Part shown: piece after piece, positions 17,149-25,586 of the stretch
Numbering within the stretch: the stretch's first letter is position 1
Layout of the letters: every line of letters starts with the position of its first letter
Source: Mycolicibacterium sp. CBMA 247
GTDB lineage: Bacteria > Actinomycetota > Actinomycetes > Mycobacteriales > Mycobacteriaceae
DNA: 64,000 nt
Direction: 5' to 3'
NCBI RefSeq assembly: GCF_009729095.1
Contig: NZ_VTGX01000002.1
Location: 496,001-560,000 of the forward strand
The notes under the pieces: generated by a model
Database searches by the model: none
What the model saw: only the letters and a program-made list of their open reading frames with translations
Told to the model about the DNA's origin: nothing
Made by a program: the position numbers and the translations under genes

Positions 17149-18225
17149 TCAGTGCCCGCCCATGCGACTGACGTCGGCGATGGCAGCGACGAACTGCTCG
17201 GGCGCCTCCTGGGGCACGTTGTGTCCGACGCCGTTCAGGACGCGGTGTTCGTAGGGCCCGGTGTAGAGCGCGCGGTAGCCGGCCCCGTCCTTGGCGGCGC
17301 CGTCGAAGTCGGACCCGATCGTGATCGTCGGCACCGTGACGGGCGGCTTGCCGGCCAGCCGTGCCTCGTCGGCGTCATAGCGGGCTTCGCCGGGGGCCAG
17401 GCTGAGCCGCCACCGGTAGTTGTGCACCACGATGTCGACGTGATCGGGGTTGTCGAACGCCGCGGCTGACAGGTCGTAGGTGGCGTCGTCGAAGTGCCAC
17501 AACGGTGAGGCCTTGGTCCAGATCAGCCGGTTGAATTCCTTGGTGTTCTTGCGGTAGCCGAGTTCACCGCGCGGGGTGGCGAAGTAGTACTGGTACCACC
17601 AGCCCAACTCGGCCTCCGGCGAGAGTGGCTGCAGGTTGGCGGCCAGGTTGACGGTGATGTAGCCGCTGACGGCGACCAGACCGGCGCAGCGCTGCGGCCA
17701 CAGTGCGGCAACGTTGTTGGCGGTGCGCCCACCCCAGTCGTATCCGCCGAGCACGGCCGTGGGGATGTTCAACGCGTCCATCAGCGCGATGACGTCCTGA
17801 GCCAGCGCGGCCTGCTGGCCGTTGCGGACGGTCTCGGCCGAGCGGAACCGGGTCGAGCCGAAGCCGCGCAGGTGAGGCACGATGACGCGGAACCCCTGGT
17901 CGGCGAGCAGCGCCGAGGCGTCGGCGTAGCTGTGGATGTCGTAGGGCCAGCCGTGCAGCAGGATCACCGGGTGCCCATCGGCTGGGCCGGCCTCGGTGTA
18001 ACCGATGTTGAGCTCGCCGGCGTCGATCTGCTTGACCGGGTTCATGGTGTGTGACGGTCTCGACGGCGGGCCCGCCGGCGGCGCGGACGAGGGTGCAGGA
18101 GTGGAGGACGTGCCGCAGGCCGCCAGCGTCGCCGCCCCGGCGGCGGCTGCTGTGAGGAAGCCGAAATTCCTTCTGCTCAAACCGTTCACCGTTGCTGCTC
18201 CTTCTCGCGGGCTCGTGGTGTCCAT
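17149..18225 (-). CDS. Tat lipoprotein alpha/beta hydrolase, epoxide-hydrolase-like
   Basis: The product is 358 aa. The N-terminus has a twin-arginine motif (SRRNFGFL) and a lipobox ending at Cys37 (LAACG), so it is exported folded and lipid-anchored. The hydrolase domain has the oxyanion motif LLHGWPYD, the elbow GGYDWGGR with Asp instead of Ser as nucleophile (as in epoxide hydrolases and haloalkane dehalogenases), and a C-terminal His in GVGHNVPQ. An Asp nucleophile argues for epoxide or halide rather than ester substrates. It is divergent from a LysR regulator that probably controls it. Confidence 0.85.
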   Translation of the reverse strand: MDTTSPREGAATVNGLSRRNFGFLTAAAAGAATLAACGTSSTPAPSSAPPAGPPSRPSHTMNPVKQIDAGELNIGYTEAGPADGHPVILLHGWPYDIHSYADASALLADQGFRVIVPHLRGFGSTRFRSAETVRNGQQAALAQDVIALMDALNIPTAVLGGYDWGGRTANNVAALWPQRCAGLVAVSGYITVNLAANLQPLSPEAELGWWYQYYFATPRGELGYRKNTKEFNRLIWTKASPLWHFDDATYDLSAAAFDNPDHVDIVVHNYRWRLSLAPGEARYDADEARLAGKPPVTVPTITIGSDFDGAAKDGAGYRALYTGPYEHRVLNGVGHNVPQEAPEQFVAAIADVSRMGGH

Positions 18226-18300
18226 TTCACCCGCCCCGATGCATCAAGTCCAACGATTGAATCTGATGAAGACCATCGACAAGATAGATAGGCTGGCGCG

Positions 18301-19185
18301 GTGGAGTTACGGCAGATCGAACACTTCATCGCGGTGGCGGGCGAGATGAGTTTCACCCGCGCCGCCGAGCGCGCGCATGTCGTGCAGTCGGCATTGTCGA
18401 CGTCGATCGCAAAGCTGGAGCGTGAACTCGGGGTGGCATTGTTCGACCGGTCGCGGCAACGGATCAGCCTCACCGCCGCCGGGGAGGCCTTCCAGTCGCA
18501 CGCCTACGAGGTTTTACACGCGGCCCGCGCGGCAGCTGAATCGGCCAGTCAGTTTCGCGGATCACTCATGGGTACAGTCGAATTCGGGTCGTTGATCTCC
18601 TTCGGGCCGGTCGATGTCGCCCGCGCCCTCGGTGACTTCCACCGGGCGCACCCCTTTGTCCGGCTGCGGTTGCGGCTGAGCCAGTCCGGCGCGTCGGCCT
18701 ACCTGTCCGCACTGTTGGAGGGCTCGCTGGACCTGGCCCTGGTGTCGGTGCCCAACCGGTTCCCGGCACAGCTCGAGATGAGGCTGCTGTTCGAGGAGCC
18801 GATGGTGTTCGTCTGTCGTGACGACCATGCCCTGGCCGGCCAGCGTCACATCGATCTCGGCGAGCTGGCCGGTGAAGACCTCGTCGGCTTCCCGCCGGAA
18901 TTCGGCCTGCGGCGCCTGATGGACGGGGCGTTCCACCGCGCCGGTGTGCAACCGCAGACGCAGTACGAGGTTCCGGCCGGATTCGCCGCGATCGCCGAAC
19001 TCGTCGGCAACGGACTGGGCACGGCCTTCATGCCGGAGTCCGAGGCCCGGCGCTTCGGCGATCTGCGAACCGTCGCACTGCGTGATCCGGCGGTGTGGCA
19101 GGTCTACCTCGCCGCACCGCCGGTCGAGCGGATGACACCGGCTGCCGCGCGGCTGGCCGAAACCCTGCTCGCCGCAGCCGATTAG
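18301..19185 (+). CDS. LysR-family transcriptional regulator
   Basis: The product is 294 aa with a GTG start. Residues 1-60 are the LysR winged HTH (MELRQIEHFIAVAGEMSFTRAAERAHVVQSALSTSIAKLERELG). The rest is a periplasmic-binding-protein-like effector domain with two subdomains. The 75-bp gap to the divergent epoxide-hydrolase-like lipoprotein gene is the natural binding region, but I see no convincing T-N11-A box there. It probably activates the hydrolase in response to its substrate. Confidence 0.92.
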   Translation: MELRQIEHFIAVAGEMSFTRAAERAHVVQSALSTSIAKLERELGVALFDRSRQRISLTAAGEAFQSHAYEVLHAARAAAESASQFRGSLMGTVEFGSLISFGPVDVARALGDFHRAHPFVRLRLRLSQSGASAYLSALLEGSLDLALVSVPNRFPAQLEMRLLFEEPMVFVCRDDHALAGQRHIDLGELAGEDLVGFPPEFGLRRLMDGAFHRAGVQPQTQYEVPAGFAAIAELVGNGLGTAFMPESEARRFGDLRTVALRDPAVWQVYLAAPPVERMTPAAARLAETLLAAAD

Positions 19186-19193
19186 CCGGGTGG

Positions 19194-19547
19194 TTACCGG
19201 GCCAGCGGGCTGTAGAACACCAGGCCGTTGCCCTTGTTGTCGTAGACCACGGCGCGACGCTCATGAGCGTCGTCGTACGGGTGCTTGATGATCCCGCCGC
19301 CGCTGGCTTCGATGGCCTTGGCCGCGGCGTCCACATCGGCGGTCTTGATCCCGACCACGACCTGGCCGGGGATCGGGTGATCCACCGAAGTGGCCAGAGC
19401 GAGAGTCAGGGATCCACCGTCGAGCGCGGCGAAGTGAGCGCCGTCGCGGAACTTCAGTGGCATCCCCAGGGTCTCGCTGTAGAACCGGATCGACTCATCC
19501 AGGTCGTCGGTCGACAGAATGATCATCCGTACGTCGTGGTCGCTCAT
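19194..19547 (-). CDS. VOC-family (glyoxalase/bleomycin resistance) protein
   Basis: The product is 117 aa with two beta-alpha-beta-beta-beta modules: VRMIILSTDDLDESIRFYSETLGMPLKFR and VVVGIKTADVDAAAKAIEASGG, ending YDNKGNGLVFYSPL. VOC proteins bind metal or small molecules as dimers. Metal ligands are not all evident, so no enzyme activity is assigned. AGGAGG precedes the start. Its promoter region is shared with the divergent SDR at 19681 and contains a TetR-type palindrome. Confidence 0.85.
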   Translation of the reverse strand: MSDHDVRMIILSTDDLDESIRFYSETLGMPLKFRDGAHFAALDGGSLTLALATSVDHPIPGQVVVGIKTADVDAAAKAIEASGGGIIKHPYDDAHERRAVVYDNKGNGLVFYSPLAR

Positions 19548-19613
19548 CGGGTTCCTCCTAGGGACGGGATTCCAGACTATGGCAGCCCCGCCCCGCGCCA
19601 ACAGCCCTCAAGT

Positions 19614-19629
19614 CTCTACTGGTATAGAG
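19614..19629. promoter_or_regulatory. TetR-type operator CTCTA-N6-TAGAG
   Basis: A palindrome with CTCTA and TAGAG half-sites and a 6-base centre (CTGGTA), extendable by one pair on each side, lies between the divergent VOC and SDR genes, 51 bases before the SDR start. The same half-sites and spacing occur twice near 58.5 kb beside a paralogous TetR/SDR pair. The likely ligand is the TetR protein encoded convergent to this SDR (20425-21060). Confidence 0.6.
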
Positions 19630-19680
19630 ATTTGGACCACATGTCCGAACCGGCGCCGAGTTCCAGGAGACGAATCGACG

Positions 19681-20460
19681 ATGACGCTGCAATTCGATCT
19701 CTCGCACCGGCGGGTGTTGATCACCGGTGCCGGACAAGGCGTCGGCCGGGGTCTCGCCGATGCCTTCGGTGCCGCCGGGGCCACGGTGCTGGTCAACGAC
19801 CTCCGCCTGGACCGGGCCGAGGCCGTCGCCGACGAGTTGCGCACCGCCGCCGGCGACGCGGTGGCGGTACCGTTCGACGTCACCGACTACCAGGCCGTCA
19901 CCGAGGCGATCGAAAAGGCCGGGCCCGTCGATATCTTGGTGAACAACGCGGGTAACGCCGGGGCGGAGGGATTCGCCGCCCGGATGCCGTTCGCCGACAC
20001 CACTCCCGCGGACTGGGATCCCTTCCTGCAGGTGAATCTGTATGGCGTGCTGCATTGCACGCGGGCGGTACTGCCCGCGATGGTGGAACGGCAGTGGGGC
20101 CGGGTCGTGACGATCGTGTCGGATGCCGGGCGGACCGGGGACGCCGGCGGCGCTGTCTATGCGGCGGCCAAGGCCGGCGCGGCGGGCCTGACGCGGTCGA
20201 TCGCGCTGGAGAACGGCCGGCACGGCATCACCGCCAACAACATTGCGCTGGGCACCATGCGTACCCCGCTCACCGAGCCGCTGTGGGATCAGATGGCCGA
20301 CTCTCCGCAGGCCAAGGCCATCCTGTCGCGCTACCCGATCCGCAGGCCCGGCCTGCCCGAGGATGTCGCCCATCTGGCGGTGTTGTTGGCCAGCGACCAC
20401 GGCTCCTGGATCACCGGCCAGACGCTACCGGTCAACGGCGGCTATTCCTTCGCGATGTGA
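19681..20460 (+). CDS. SDR-family oxidoreductase
   Basis: The product is 259 aa, a classical SDR. The cofactor motif is TGAGQGVG, the Asp after beta-2 is in NDLRLDR, NNAG is present as LVNNAGNAG, the catalytic Ser is in IVSDAGR and the YxxxK is YAAAK. The C-terminal GSWITGQTLPVNGGYSF is typical. It resembles 3-oxoacyl-ACP/alcohol dehydrogenase types, with substrate unknown. Its last 36 bases overlap the end of the convergent TetR gene. A TetR-type palindrome in its promoter region suggests it is the target. Confidence 0.88.
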   Translation: MTLQFDLSHRRVLITGAGQGVGRGLADAFGAAGATVLVNDLRLDRAEAVADELRTAAGDAVAVPFDVTDYQAVTEAIEKAGPVDILVNNAGNAGAEGFAARMPFADTTPADWDPFLQVNLYGVLHCTRAVLPAMVERQWGRVVTIVSDAGRTGDAGGAVYAAAKAGAAGLTRSIALENGRHGITANNIALGTMRTPLTEPLWDQMADSPQAKAILSRYPIRRPGLPEDVAHLAVLLASDHGSWITGQTLPVNGGYSFAM

Positions 20461-21060
20461 GGTCGCCGGGGCTGCCGTGACGAGCGCGGTGATGATGTCG
20501 TGGAGCTGCTCGTCGGAGGTGATCGTGCGGTCGCCGCGGGCCAGGGCAAGCAACAGTCCACTGATGAAAGTCAGCAGCACATAAGCCTTTTCATCGATCA
20601 ACGCGGGGTCGGTGTCGGCGGGGCACAGGCCGAGCACGACGTTGCGGTGCAGTTCGAAGAATCGGTCCTGGTTGTGGCTGAACGCCTCGGCCAGCCCCGC
20701 ATCCCGGCTCGACGGCATGACGAGCTCATATCGGGCCTTGCTCCGGACCAGGCGTGCCCCGGTACCGGACCGGATGACCAGCCGGGCCAGCCCGGCGGCC
20801 GACGATGGGCCGTCGCCGCCTTTTTCCGATCGGGTGGCCGCAGTGAGATCGGCCAGGTCGAGGTCAGCGATCCGGTTGGCGGCCGCGCGTATCAACGCCG
20901 AGCTGGTGCGGAAGTAGAACGACGTGGTTCCGTCTGGCACCGCGGCCTTGCGGTCGACCTTCAGGTGAGTGACGCCCTTGATACCCTCGCGGGCCAGCAG
21001 AGTTATTGCCGCATCGCATAATTCGCGTCGGCGTAGTTCGGGGTTCTGTTTGCCTCCCAT
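20425..21060 (-). CDS. TetR-family regulator
   Basis: The product is 211 aa. The N-terminal HTH reads LRRRELCDAAITLLAREGIKGVTHLKVDRKAAVPDGTTSFYFRT; the rest is a helical ligand-binding domain. It is clearly paralogous to the TetR at 59378 (same GVTH..VDR..VPDGTTS(F/Y)YFRT core and similar C-terminus, FISGLLLALARGDR against FIAGIFLRFLSGDR). It starts 13 bases after the monooxygenase stop, so it can be cotranscribed with helR, yet its probable operator lies before the convergent SDR at 19681. Confidence 0.88.
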   Translation of the reverse strand: MGGKQNPELRRRELCDAAITLLAREGIKGVTHLKVDRKAAVPDGTTSFYFRTSSALIRAAANRIADLDLADLTAATRSEKGGDGPSSAAGLARLVIRSGTGARLVRSKARYELVMPSSRDAGLAEAFSHNQDRFFELHRNVVLGLCPADTDPALIDEKAYVLLTFISGLLLALARGDRTITSDEQLHDIITALVTAAPATSHREGIAAVDR

Positions 21061-21073
21061 GTTTTCCCGGCGG

Positions 21074-22297
21074 CTAACGGCGGGCCGGCCCGGGGACATG
21101 CTCGGGGCGCACCCCGGTGCCGACCAGGTACGCGGGGATCGCGGTGAGTTGGGGGAACCGGCGGACGATGTTCACCAGTGCCGCGGGCGGGGTGATCTCG
21201 GCGCCGGCCATCACCGGCTCCATCACCTGGCGGTGCAGGATCCGTTGGAAGCCTTGGGTAATCGTGGTGGGCAGGCTGCGTTGACGCTGCACGGCGGCCA
21301 GGTCGGATTCGCCGACCCGGTGCTCGCGCAGCGGTTGGTACAGCAGGCGCGCGGCCGCCACGGCGTCCTGGATGGCGACGTTGATACCCACCCCGCCCAC
21401 CGGGGACATGGCGTGCGCGGCATCACCGATGCACAGCAGGCCGTCGCGGTACCACCGTGACAGGCGGTTCAGCTGTACGTCGAGGTGCTTGACGTCGTCC
21501 CAGGAGGCGAGCGTATCCGTGTCGGCCTCTGGGATCAGCTCGGCGAGCTCGGCGCGGAACGCATCGAGGCCACGGGCCCGCAGCTGGGCGTCGCTGCCCT
21601 TCGGAATCAGGTAGGCGACCTGGAAGTAGCCGGCGCGGGGAATCATGATCAGTGCACGTCCGGGCGCGGTGCGCGGGATCAGCGAGTACTGGCCGTCCTC
21701 GGTGCGGGGCACCCGGAACCACCACACGTCGAAGGGCACCGGGTAGTCCCGCGTGCTCAGCCCGGCCTCCCGCCTGACCAGTGACGAGCGCCCGTCGCAG
21801 GCCACGGTGAGCTCGGCGCGCAGCTCACCGTCTCCATCAGGGCTGGTGTAGCGCACACCGGTGATGCGCTCACCGTCGCGCAGCAGTCCGGTCACCTCCG
21901 TCCGCATGCGCAGGGTGAAGTTGGGATCGCTGCGGCCCGCGTCGGCGAGCAGATCGAGGAAGTCCCACTGCGGCACCATCGCCACGTACGGGTGTGGTTG
22001 GCGCAGCCGCCGGAAGTCGACGAGCGTCACCGGCCCACCGTCGACCGGGAATTCGGCCTTCTCCACCACGCTGTAGCCGATCTTGCTGAACTCGCCGAAC
22101 AACCCGAGCTCGTCGAGCATGCGCATGGTGCTCGGATGCACGGTGTCGCCTCGGAAATCGCGCAAGAAGTCGGCGTGCTTCTCCAGCAGGGTCACCGCCA
22201 CCCCGCACCGGGCCAGGATCAGCCCGAGCATCATCCCGGCGGGCCCACCGCCCACGATCGCGCAGGTGGTGGACTCCGGTGCGGGAGTGTCAGGCAT
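21074..22297 (-). CDS. FAD-dependent monooxygenase (group A flavoprotein)
   Basis: The product is 407 aa. FAD motifs are in the expected order: GxGxxG as CAIVGGGPAGMMLG at residues 12-25, the DG motif as VACDGRSSLVRREAG near 165, and the GD motif as CIGDAAHAMSPVGGVGINVAIQDA near 290. These are aromatic hydroxylase-type enzymes that use NAD(P)H and O2. The start overlaps the helR stop by 8 bases, so the two are one transcript and translationally coupled. That places it behind a rifamycin-associated element. Rifamycin-inactivating Rox enzymes are also group A flavoproteins, but this protein is shorter (Rox is about 475 aa) and differs in sequence, so rifamycin as substrate is only a hypothesis. 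Confidence 0.88.
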   Translation of the reverse strand: MPDTPAPESTTCAIVGGGPAGMMLGLILARCGVAVTLLEKHADFLRDFRGDTVHPSTMRMLDELGLFGEFSKIGYSVVEKAEFPVDGGPVTLVDFRRLRQPHPYVAMVPQWDFLDLLADAGRSDPNFTLRMRTEVTGLLRDGERITGVRYTSPDGDGELRAELTVACDGRSSLVRREAGLSTRDYPVPFDVWWFRVPRTEDGQYSLIPRTAPGRALIMIPRAGYFQVAYLIPKGSDAQLRARGLDAFRAELAELIPEADTDTLASWDDVKHLDVQLNRLSRWYRDGLLCIGDAAHAMSPVGGVGINVAIQDAVAAARLLYQPLREHRVGESDLAAVQRQRSLPTTITQGFQRILHRQVMEPVMAGAEITPPAALVNIVRRFPQLTAIPAYLVGTGVRPEHVPGPARR

Positions 22298-24470
22298 GGG
22301 CGAGTCCCTTCAGCGCTTCGGGCAGGGGTTCGGTGTGCAGCACGCCGAGGCGCTGCGTCGCGCGGGTGAGGGCGACGTACAACTCGGCGGCACCCCGGTC
22401 GCCGTCGGCCAGGATGCGTGCGGGTTCCACCACGAGCACCGCGTCGAACTCCAGGCCCTTGGTTTCCGACGGTGCCACCGCACCGGGCACATCGGGCGGA
22501 CCGATCACCACACAGGTGCCGTCGCGGGTCGCTTCGTCCCGCACGAATTCCTGGACAGCCACCGGGATTTCGCCGGCCGGCAGCTGCCGCGACCAGGGCT
22601 GCACACCGCATGCCCGCACCGACTCCGGCGGCTGGACGCCGGGGGCGAACTCGGCCAGCAGCGCACCGGCTACCGCCATGATCTCGGCCGGGGTGCGGTA
22701 GTTGACCGAAAGTGTCCGGTAGATCCAGCGGCCCGGCACGTACGGCTCGAGCATGGTGTCCCAGGTTCGGGCCCCGGCGGCCGAGCGGCGCTGGGCCAGA
22801 TCGCCGACCACCGTGAAGGACCGGCGTGGACAACGACGCATCAGCACCCGCCAGTCCATCTCGGACAGTTCCTGGGCTTCGTCGACCACGACATGACCGT
22901 AGGTCCAATCGCGGTCGGCCGCAGCACGTTCGGCGAGTCCCCGGGTGTCGCGTTCGAGGAACCGGTCGGCCAGGTCCTCGGCGTCGATCAGGTCGCTGGC
23001 AAGCAGGTGGTCCTCGTCGTCCATCAGATCCTCGCGGCCGATCATCAGGTCGAGCACACCCGCGGCGTAGGCGGCCTCCTCGCGCCGTTCGCGTTCCGCG
23101 GCCTCGTCGGCCGCCTTGTCGCGGCCCAGCAGGTCGACCAGCTCATCGAGCAATGGCACGTCCGAGACGGTCCAGGCGCCGCCGTCGGCACGGAACAGCC
23201 GGGGGTCGGCGCCGGCCGCGCACAACCTTTCGGTCGACGAGTACAGCGGGGAAAGGAGGGTCTCCGGGGTCAGAATCGGCCAAAGCGCATCGAGCGCTTC
23301 AGCGAACTCGGCGTTCTCGTCGAGTTCGCTGACCACACTGGCCCGCAGTTCCTCCCAGGCCGCCTTGTCCTCACGGCTCAGCCAGCCCTTGCCGATGCGG
23401 GCGACTGCCCGTTCGGTGAGCACGTAGGTGACGATGTCGCGGAACGTCGCGCGGGCCTCGTTGTGCGGCAGCCCGCTGTCTCGGGCCTCCTGGCGAGCCC
23501 ACTCCGCGGTCTCGGCGTCGATGCGCACCGTCACATCGGGCAGCTCAATCACCAGCGGATCGTCGGGGACCCCCTGGCGGTCGGCCACCGCGGCGGCCAG
23601 CACATCGAGGATCTGCAGTGAGCCCTTGATCGCGGCCACCTCGGGTGCGTCCTCGGCCGTGACGTTCAGTCCGGACACCAGGTCACCGGGCGTCATGAAC
23701 ACCGCATCGGATTCACCCAGCGAGGGGAGCACCCGGCCGATGTGGTGCAGGAACGCCTCATTGGGGCCGACAACCAGCACGCCGTGCCGTTCGATCCGCT
23801 CCCGGTGCGTGTAGAGCAGATAGGCCACCCGGTGCAGCGCGACCACGGTCTTTCCGGTGCCCGGCCCGCCCTCGACGACGAGCACCCCGGCGTGCTCGTG
23901 GCGGATGATCTCGTCCTGCTCGGCCTGGATCGTCGCCACGATGTCGCGCATGCCCTCACCGCGCGGGGCGTTCACCGCGGCCAGCAGCGCCGCGTCCGCG
24001 TCACCCTGATCGCTCTCGGTCGGGCGGCCCAGGACCTCATCGGTGAAATCCAGCACCCGCCGGGCGAACGTGCGGAACTGGCGGCGCCGGCGCATGTTCT
24101 CCGGATTGGCCCCGGTCGCGGTGTAGAACGGTCGTGCCAACGGCGCCCGCCAGTCCAGCAGCAACGGTTCGTAGTCGTCTTCTCGGTCGAAGATGCCCAG
24201 GCGACCGACGTAGAGGTGTTCTCCGGCAACGGTTTCCAGCCGCCCGAAGCACAAACCGTTGTCGGCCACGTCGAGCCGGTTGGCCTCCATGGCCAGCGCC
24301 CCCACCTCGGCGTCGCGTTCCACCGCGGTGCCGCCGTGCTCGCGCAGCGCGGTGCGGTACCGGGCGCGCACCAGGCTGCGCTCGGCATCGAGGCGGGTAT
24401 ACAGCCCGTCGATGTAGCTCTGCTCGGACCGAATCTCGTGGTCGTACTCGTTAGCTGGCACGTACTCCAT
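22290..24470 (-). CDS. helR: RNA polymerase recycling motor ATPase HelR
   Basis: The product is about 726 aa, within the size range of HelD/HelR proteins. The N-terminus (EYDHEIRSEQSYIDGLYTRLDAERSLVRARYRTAL) is the antiparallel coiled-coil that enters RNA polymerase. UvrD-like ATPase motifs follow: Walker A GGPGTGKT near residue 205, Walker B VVVDEAQELSE near 530, NYRTPAEI and the motif VI-like YVALTRATQRL at the end. HelR displaces rifamycins from RNA polymerase and recycles stalled complexes, giving intrinsic tolerance. The ATG chosen has AAGGA 4 bases upstream. A RAE lies 56 bases further upstream. It heads the helR-monooxygenase-tetR unit. Confidence 0.92.
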   Translation of the reverse strand: MEYVPANEYDHEIRSEQSYIDGLYTRLDAERSLVRARYRTALREHGGTAVERDAEVGALAMEANRLDVADNGLCFGRLETVAGEHLYVGRLGIFDREDDYEPLLLDWRAPLARPFYTATGANPENMRRRRQFRTFARRVLDFTDEVLGRPTESDQGDADAALLAAVNAPRGEGMRDIVATIQAEQDEIIRHEHAGVLVVEGGPGTGKTVVALHRVAYLLYTHRERIERHGVLVVGPNEAFLHHIGRVLPSLGESDAVFMTPGDLVSGLNVTAEDAPEVAAIKGSLQILDVLAAAVADRQGVPDDPLVIELPDVTVRIDAETAEWARQEARDSGLPHNEARATFRDIVTYVLTERAVARIGKGWLSREDKAAWEELRASVVSELDENAEFAEALDALWPILTPETLLSPLYSSTERLCAAGADPRLFRADGGAWTVSDVPLLDELVDLLGRDKAADEAAERERREEAAYAAGVLDLMIGREDLMDDEDHLLASDLIDAEDLADRFLERDTRGLAERAAADRDWTYGHVVVDEAQELSEMDWRVLMRRCPRRSFTVVGDLAQRRSAAGARTWDTMLEPYVPGRWIYRTLSVNYRTPAEIMAVAGALLAEFAPGVQPPESVRACGVQPWSRQLPAGEIPVAVQEFVRDEATRDGTCVVIGPPDVPGAVAPSETKGLEFDAVLVVEPARILADGDRGAAELYVALTRATQRLGVLHTEPLPEALKGLAHA

Positions 24471-24525
24471 AGTTCCTTTCGCCCACCGATGGCTTGCCCC
24501 GGCCAGCGATTGTGCGCCACCATGG

Positions 24526-24544
24526 GGGCCTTGCCGCAAGGCCC
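24526..24544 (-). promoter_or_regulatory. Rifamycin-associated element (RAE)
   Basis: On the helR strand the 19 bases read GGGCCTTGCGGCAAGGCCC, an inverted repeat matching 18 of 19 positions of the RAE consensus GGGGCTTGCGGCAAGGCCC as I recall it. RAEs precede rifamycin-resistance genes of actinobacteria, including helR, and are needed for induction by rifamycin. It ends 56 bases before the helR ATG. The repeat extends one more G/C pair on each side here. Confidence 0.9.
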
Positions 24545-24753
24545 CGGGTACGGGTTAACCTGGGGGTAGCACTTGGTCGTCCACCCGGGTTCGCAAGAGG
24601 GCTGACGTGCGGTCATATTCGGTGCCGGCCCTGGCTTGTGAAAACGCGGGTGGTGTCAATCAGCGGCCGATGTCCTCCGCGTTGCGCTGCAGTCAATCGT
24701 GCTTCCCGTCACTGCCTCGCAGCCCGGGTGAAGATCGACACGCAAGGCGTCTC

Positions 24754-24770
24754 ATTTCACTGAGCGGAAT
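24754..24770 (+). promoter_or_regulatory. Candidate IclR-regulator operator (own promoter)
   Basis: ATTTCACTGAGCGGAAT is an imperfect palindrome (12 of 17 positions equal their reverse complement) 32 bases before the IclR gene. A 15-of-17 copy lies on the minus strand before pobA at 29840-29856. Occurrence at exactly the two promoters the regulator should control makes this its likely binding site. Confidence 0.65.
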
Positions 24771-24802
24771 CACCGCCGCAGATCATCAGGCGGCGCAACG
24801 CG

Positions 24803-25579
24803 ATGGCCGGTAACACGTCGACCCCAGGAGCGTCCGTAGCCGCACGGACCCTGTCAGTGTTGGGTGCCTACGATGCGACGCACCGCGCCCTCACCTTGAC
24901 GGAATTGGCCCAGCGGACCTCGCTGCCGACGGCAACCACATACCGGCTGGTCGCGCAACTGCAGGACTGGGGTGCCCTGGTGCGTCGGCCCGACGGCACC
25001 TACGTCATCGGTCGCCGGATCTGGGATCTAGGACTGTTGGCGCCGATTCAGACCGGCATCAGACAGGCGGCCGAGCCATTCCTGCATGATCTGTACGCCG
25101 CCACCAAGGCGACGGTGCATCTGGCCCAGCGCGACGAGTTGACGGTGCTCTACCTCGACCGCCTCGCCGGACACGAGTCAGTCCCGGTAGTCAGCCGGGT
25201 CGGCTCCAGGTTACCCATGCATGCCACGGGGGTGGGCAAAGCGCTTCTCGCACATGCCCCCAGCGATGTCCGCGACCAGGTGCTGGCTTCGTTGACACGG
25301 GTCACCCCACACACGGTGATCAGTCCGAGGCTGCTCGCCGACCAGCTGCGGCGGGTACATAGCCAGGGATATGCGACCACGGTAGAGGAGATGTCACTGG
25401 GCGCGTGTTCGGTGGCCGTCCCGATACGCGGGCCGCAGGGTGTGGTGGCAGCTCTGGGAATCGTCGTTCCCTCGCTGCGCAACAACCGACCCCGGCTGGT
25501 GGCTGCGTTGCGGGTCGCCGCCCAGGGAATCAGCCGCACGATGGGAGCGCCGCCACCACCGGACTTTGAACCCGGCTAG
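24803..25579 (+). CDS. IclR-family regulator of the pob/pca operon
   Basis: The product is 258 aa. An N-terminal winged HTH (ARTLSVLGAYDATHRALTLTELAQRTSLPTATTYRLVAQL) is followed by the IclR effector domain with the conserved HATGVGKALLAH, GYATTVEEMSLGACSVAVPI and GVVAALGIVVP segments. IclR proteins such as PcaR, PcaU and PobR control protocatechuate and hydroxybenzoate genes. It is convergent with pcaC (7-base gap). A shared 17-bp motif before its gene and before pobA supports this pairing. Confidence 0.9.
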   Translation: MAGNTSTPGASVAARTLSVLGAYDATHRALTLTELAQRTSLPTATTYRLVAQLQDWGALVRRPDGTYVIGRRIWDLGLLAPIQTGIRQAAEPFLHDLYAATKATVHLAQRDELTVLYLDRLAGHESVPVVSRVGSRLPMHATGVGKALLAHAPSDVRDQVLASLTRVTPHTVISPRLLADQLRRVHSQGYATTVEEMSLGACSVAVPIRGPQGVVAALGIVVPSLRNNRPRLVAALRVAAQGISRTMGAPPPPDFEPG

Positions 25580-25586
25580 GACGCTG

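Larger units (their letters stand above)
24471..24802. other. Divergent regulatory region between helR and IclR gene
   Basis: These 332 bases contain no supported gene. They hold the RAE close to helR and, close to the rightward IclR gene, a motif that recurs upstream of pobA. The middle (about 24560-24740) shows nothing I can assign. Confidence 0.7.

Noticed and set aside
18226..18300. LysR-type T-N11-A box between the divergent hydrolase and LysR genes
   Set aside because: Several T-N11-A matches occur by chance in the AT-rich part and none has clear symmetry.
22083..23621. A 512-codon plus-strand frame inside helR
   Set aside because: It is antisense to helR, whose ATPase motifs are intact; the product resembles no protein.
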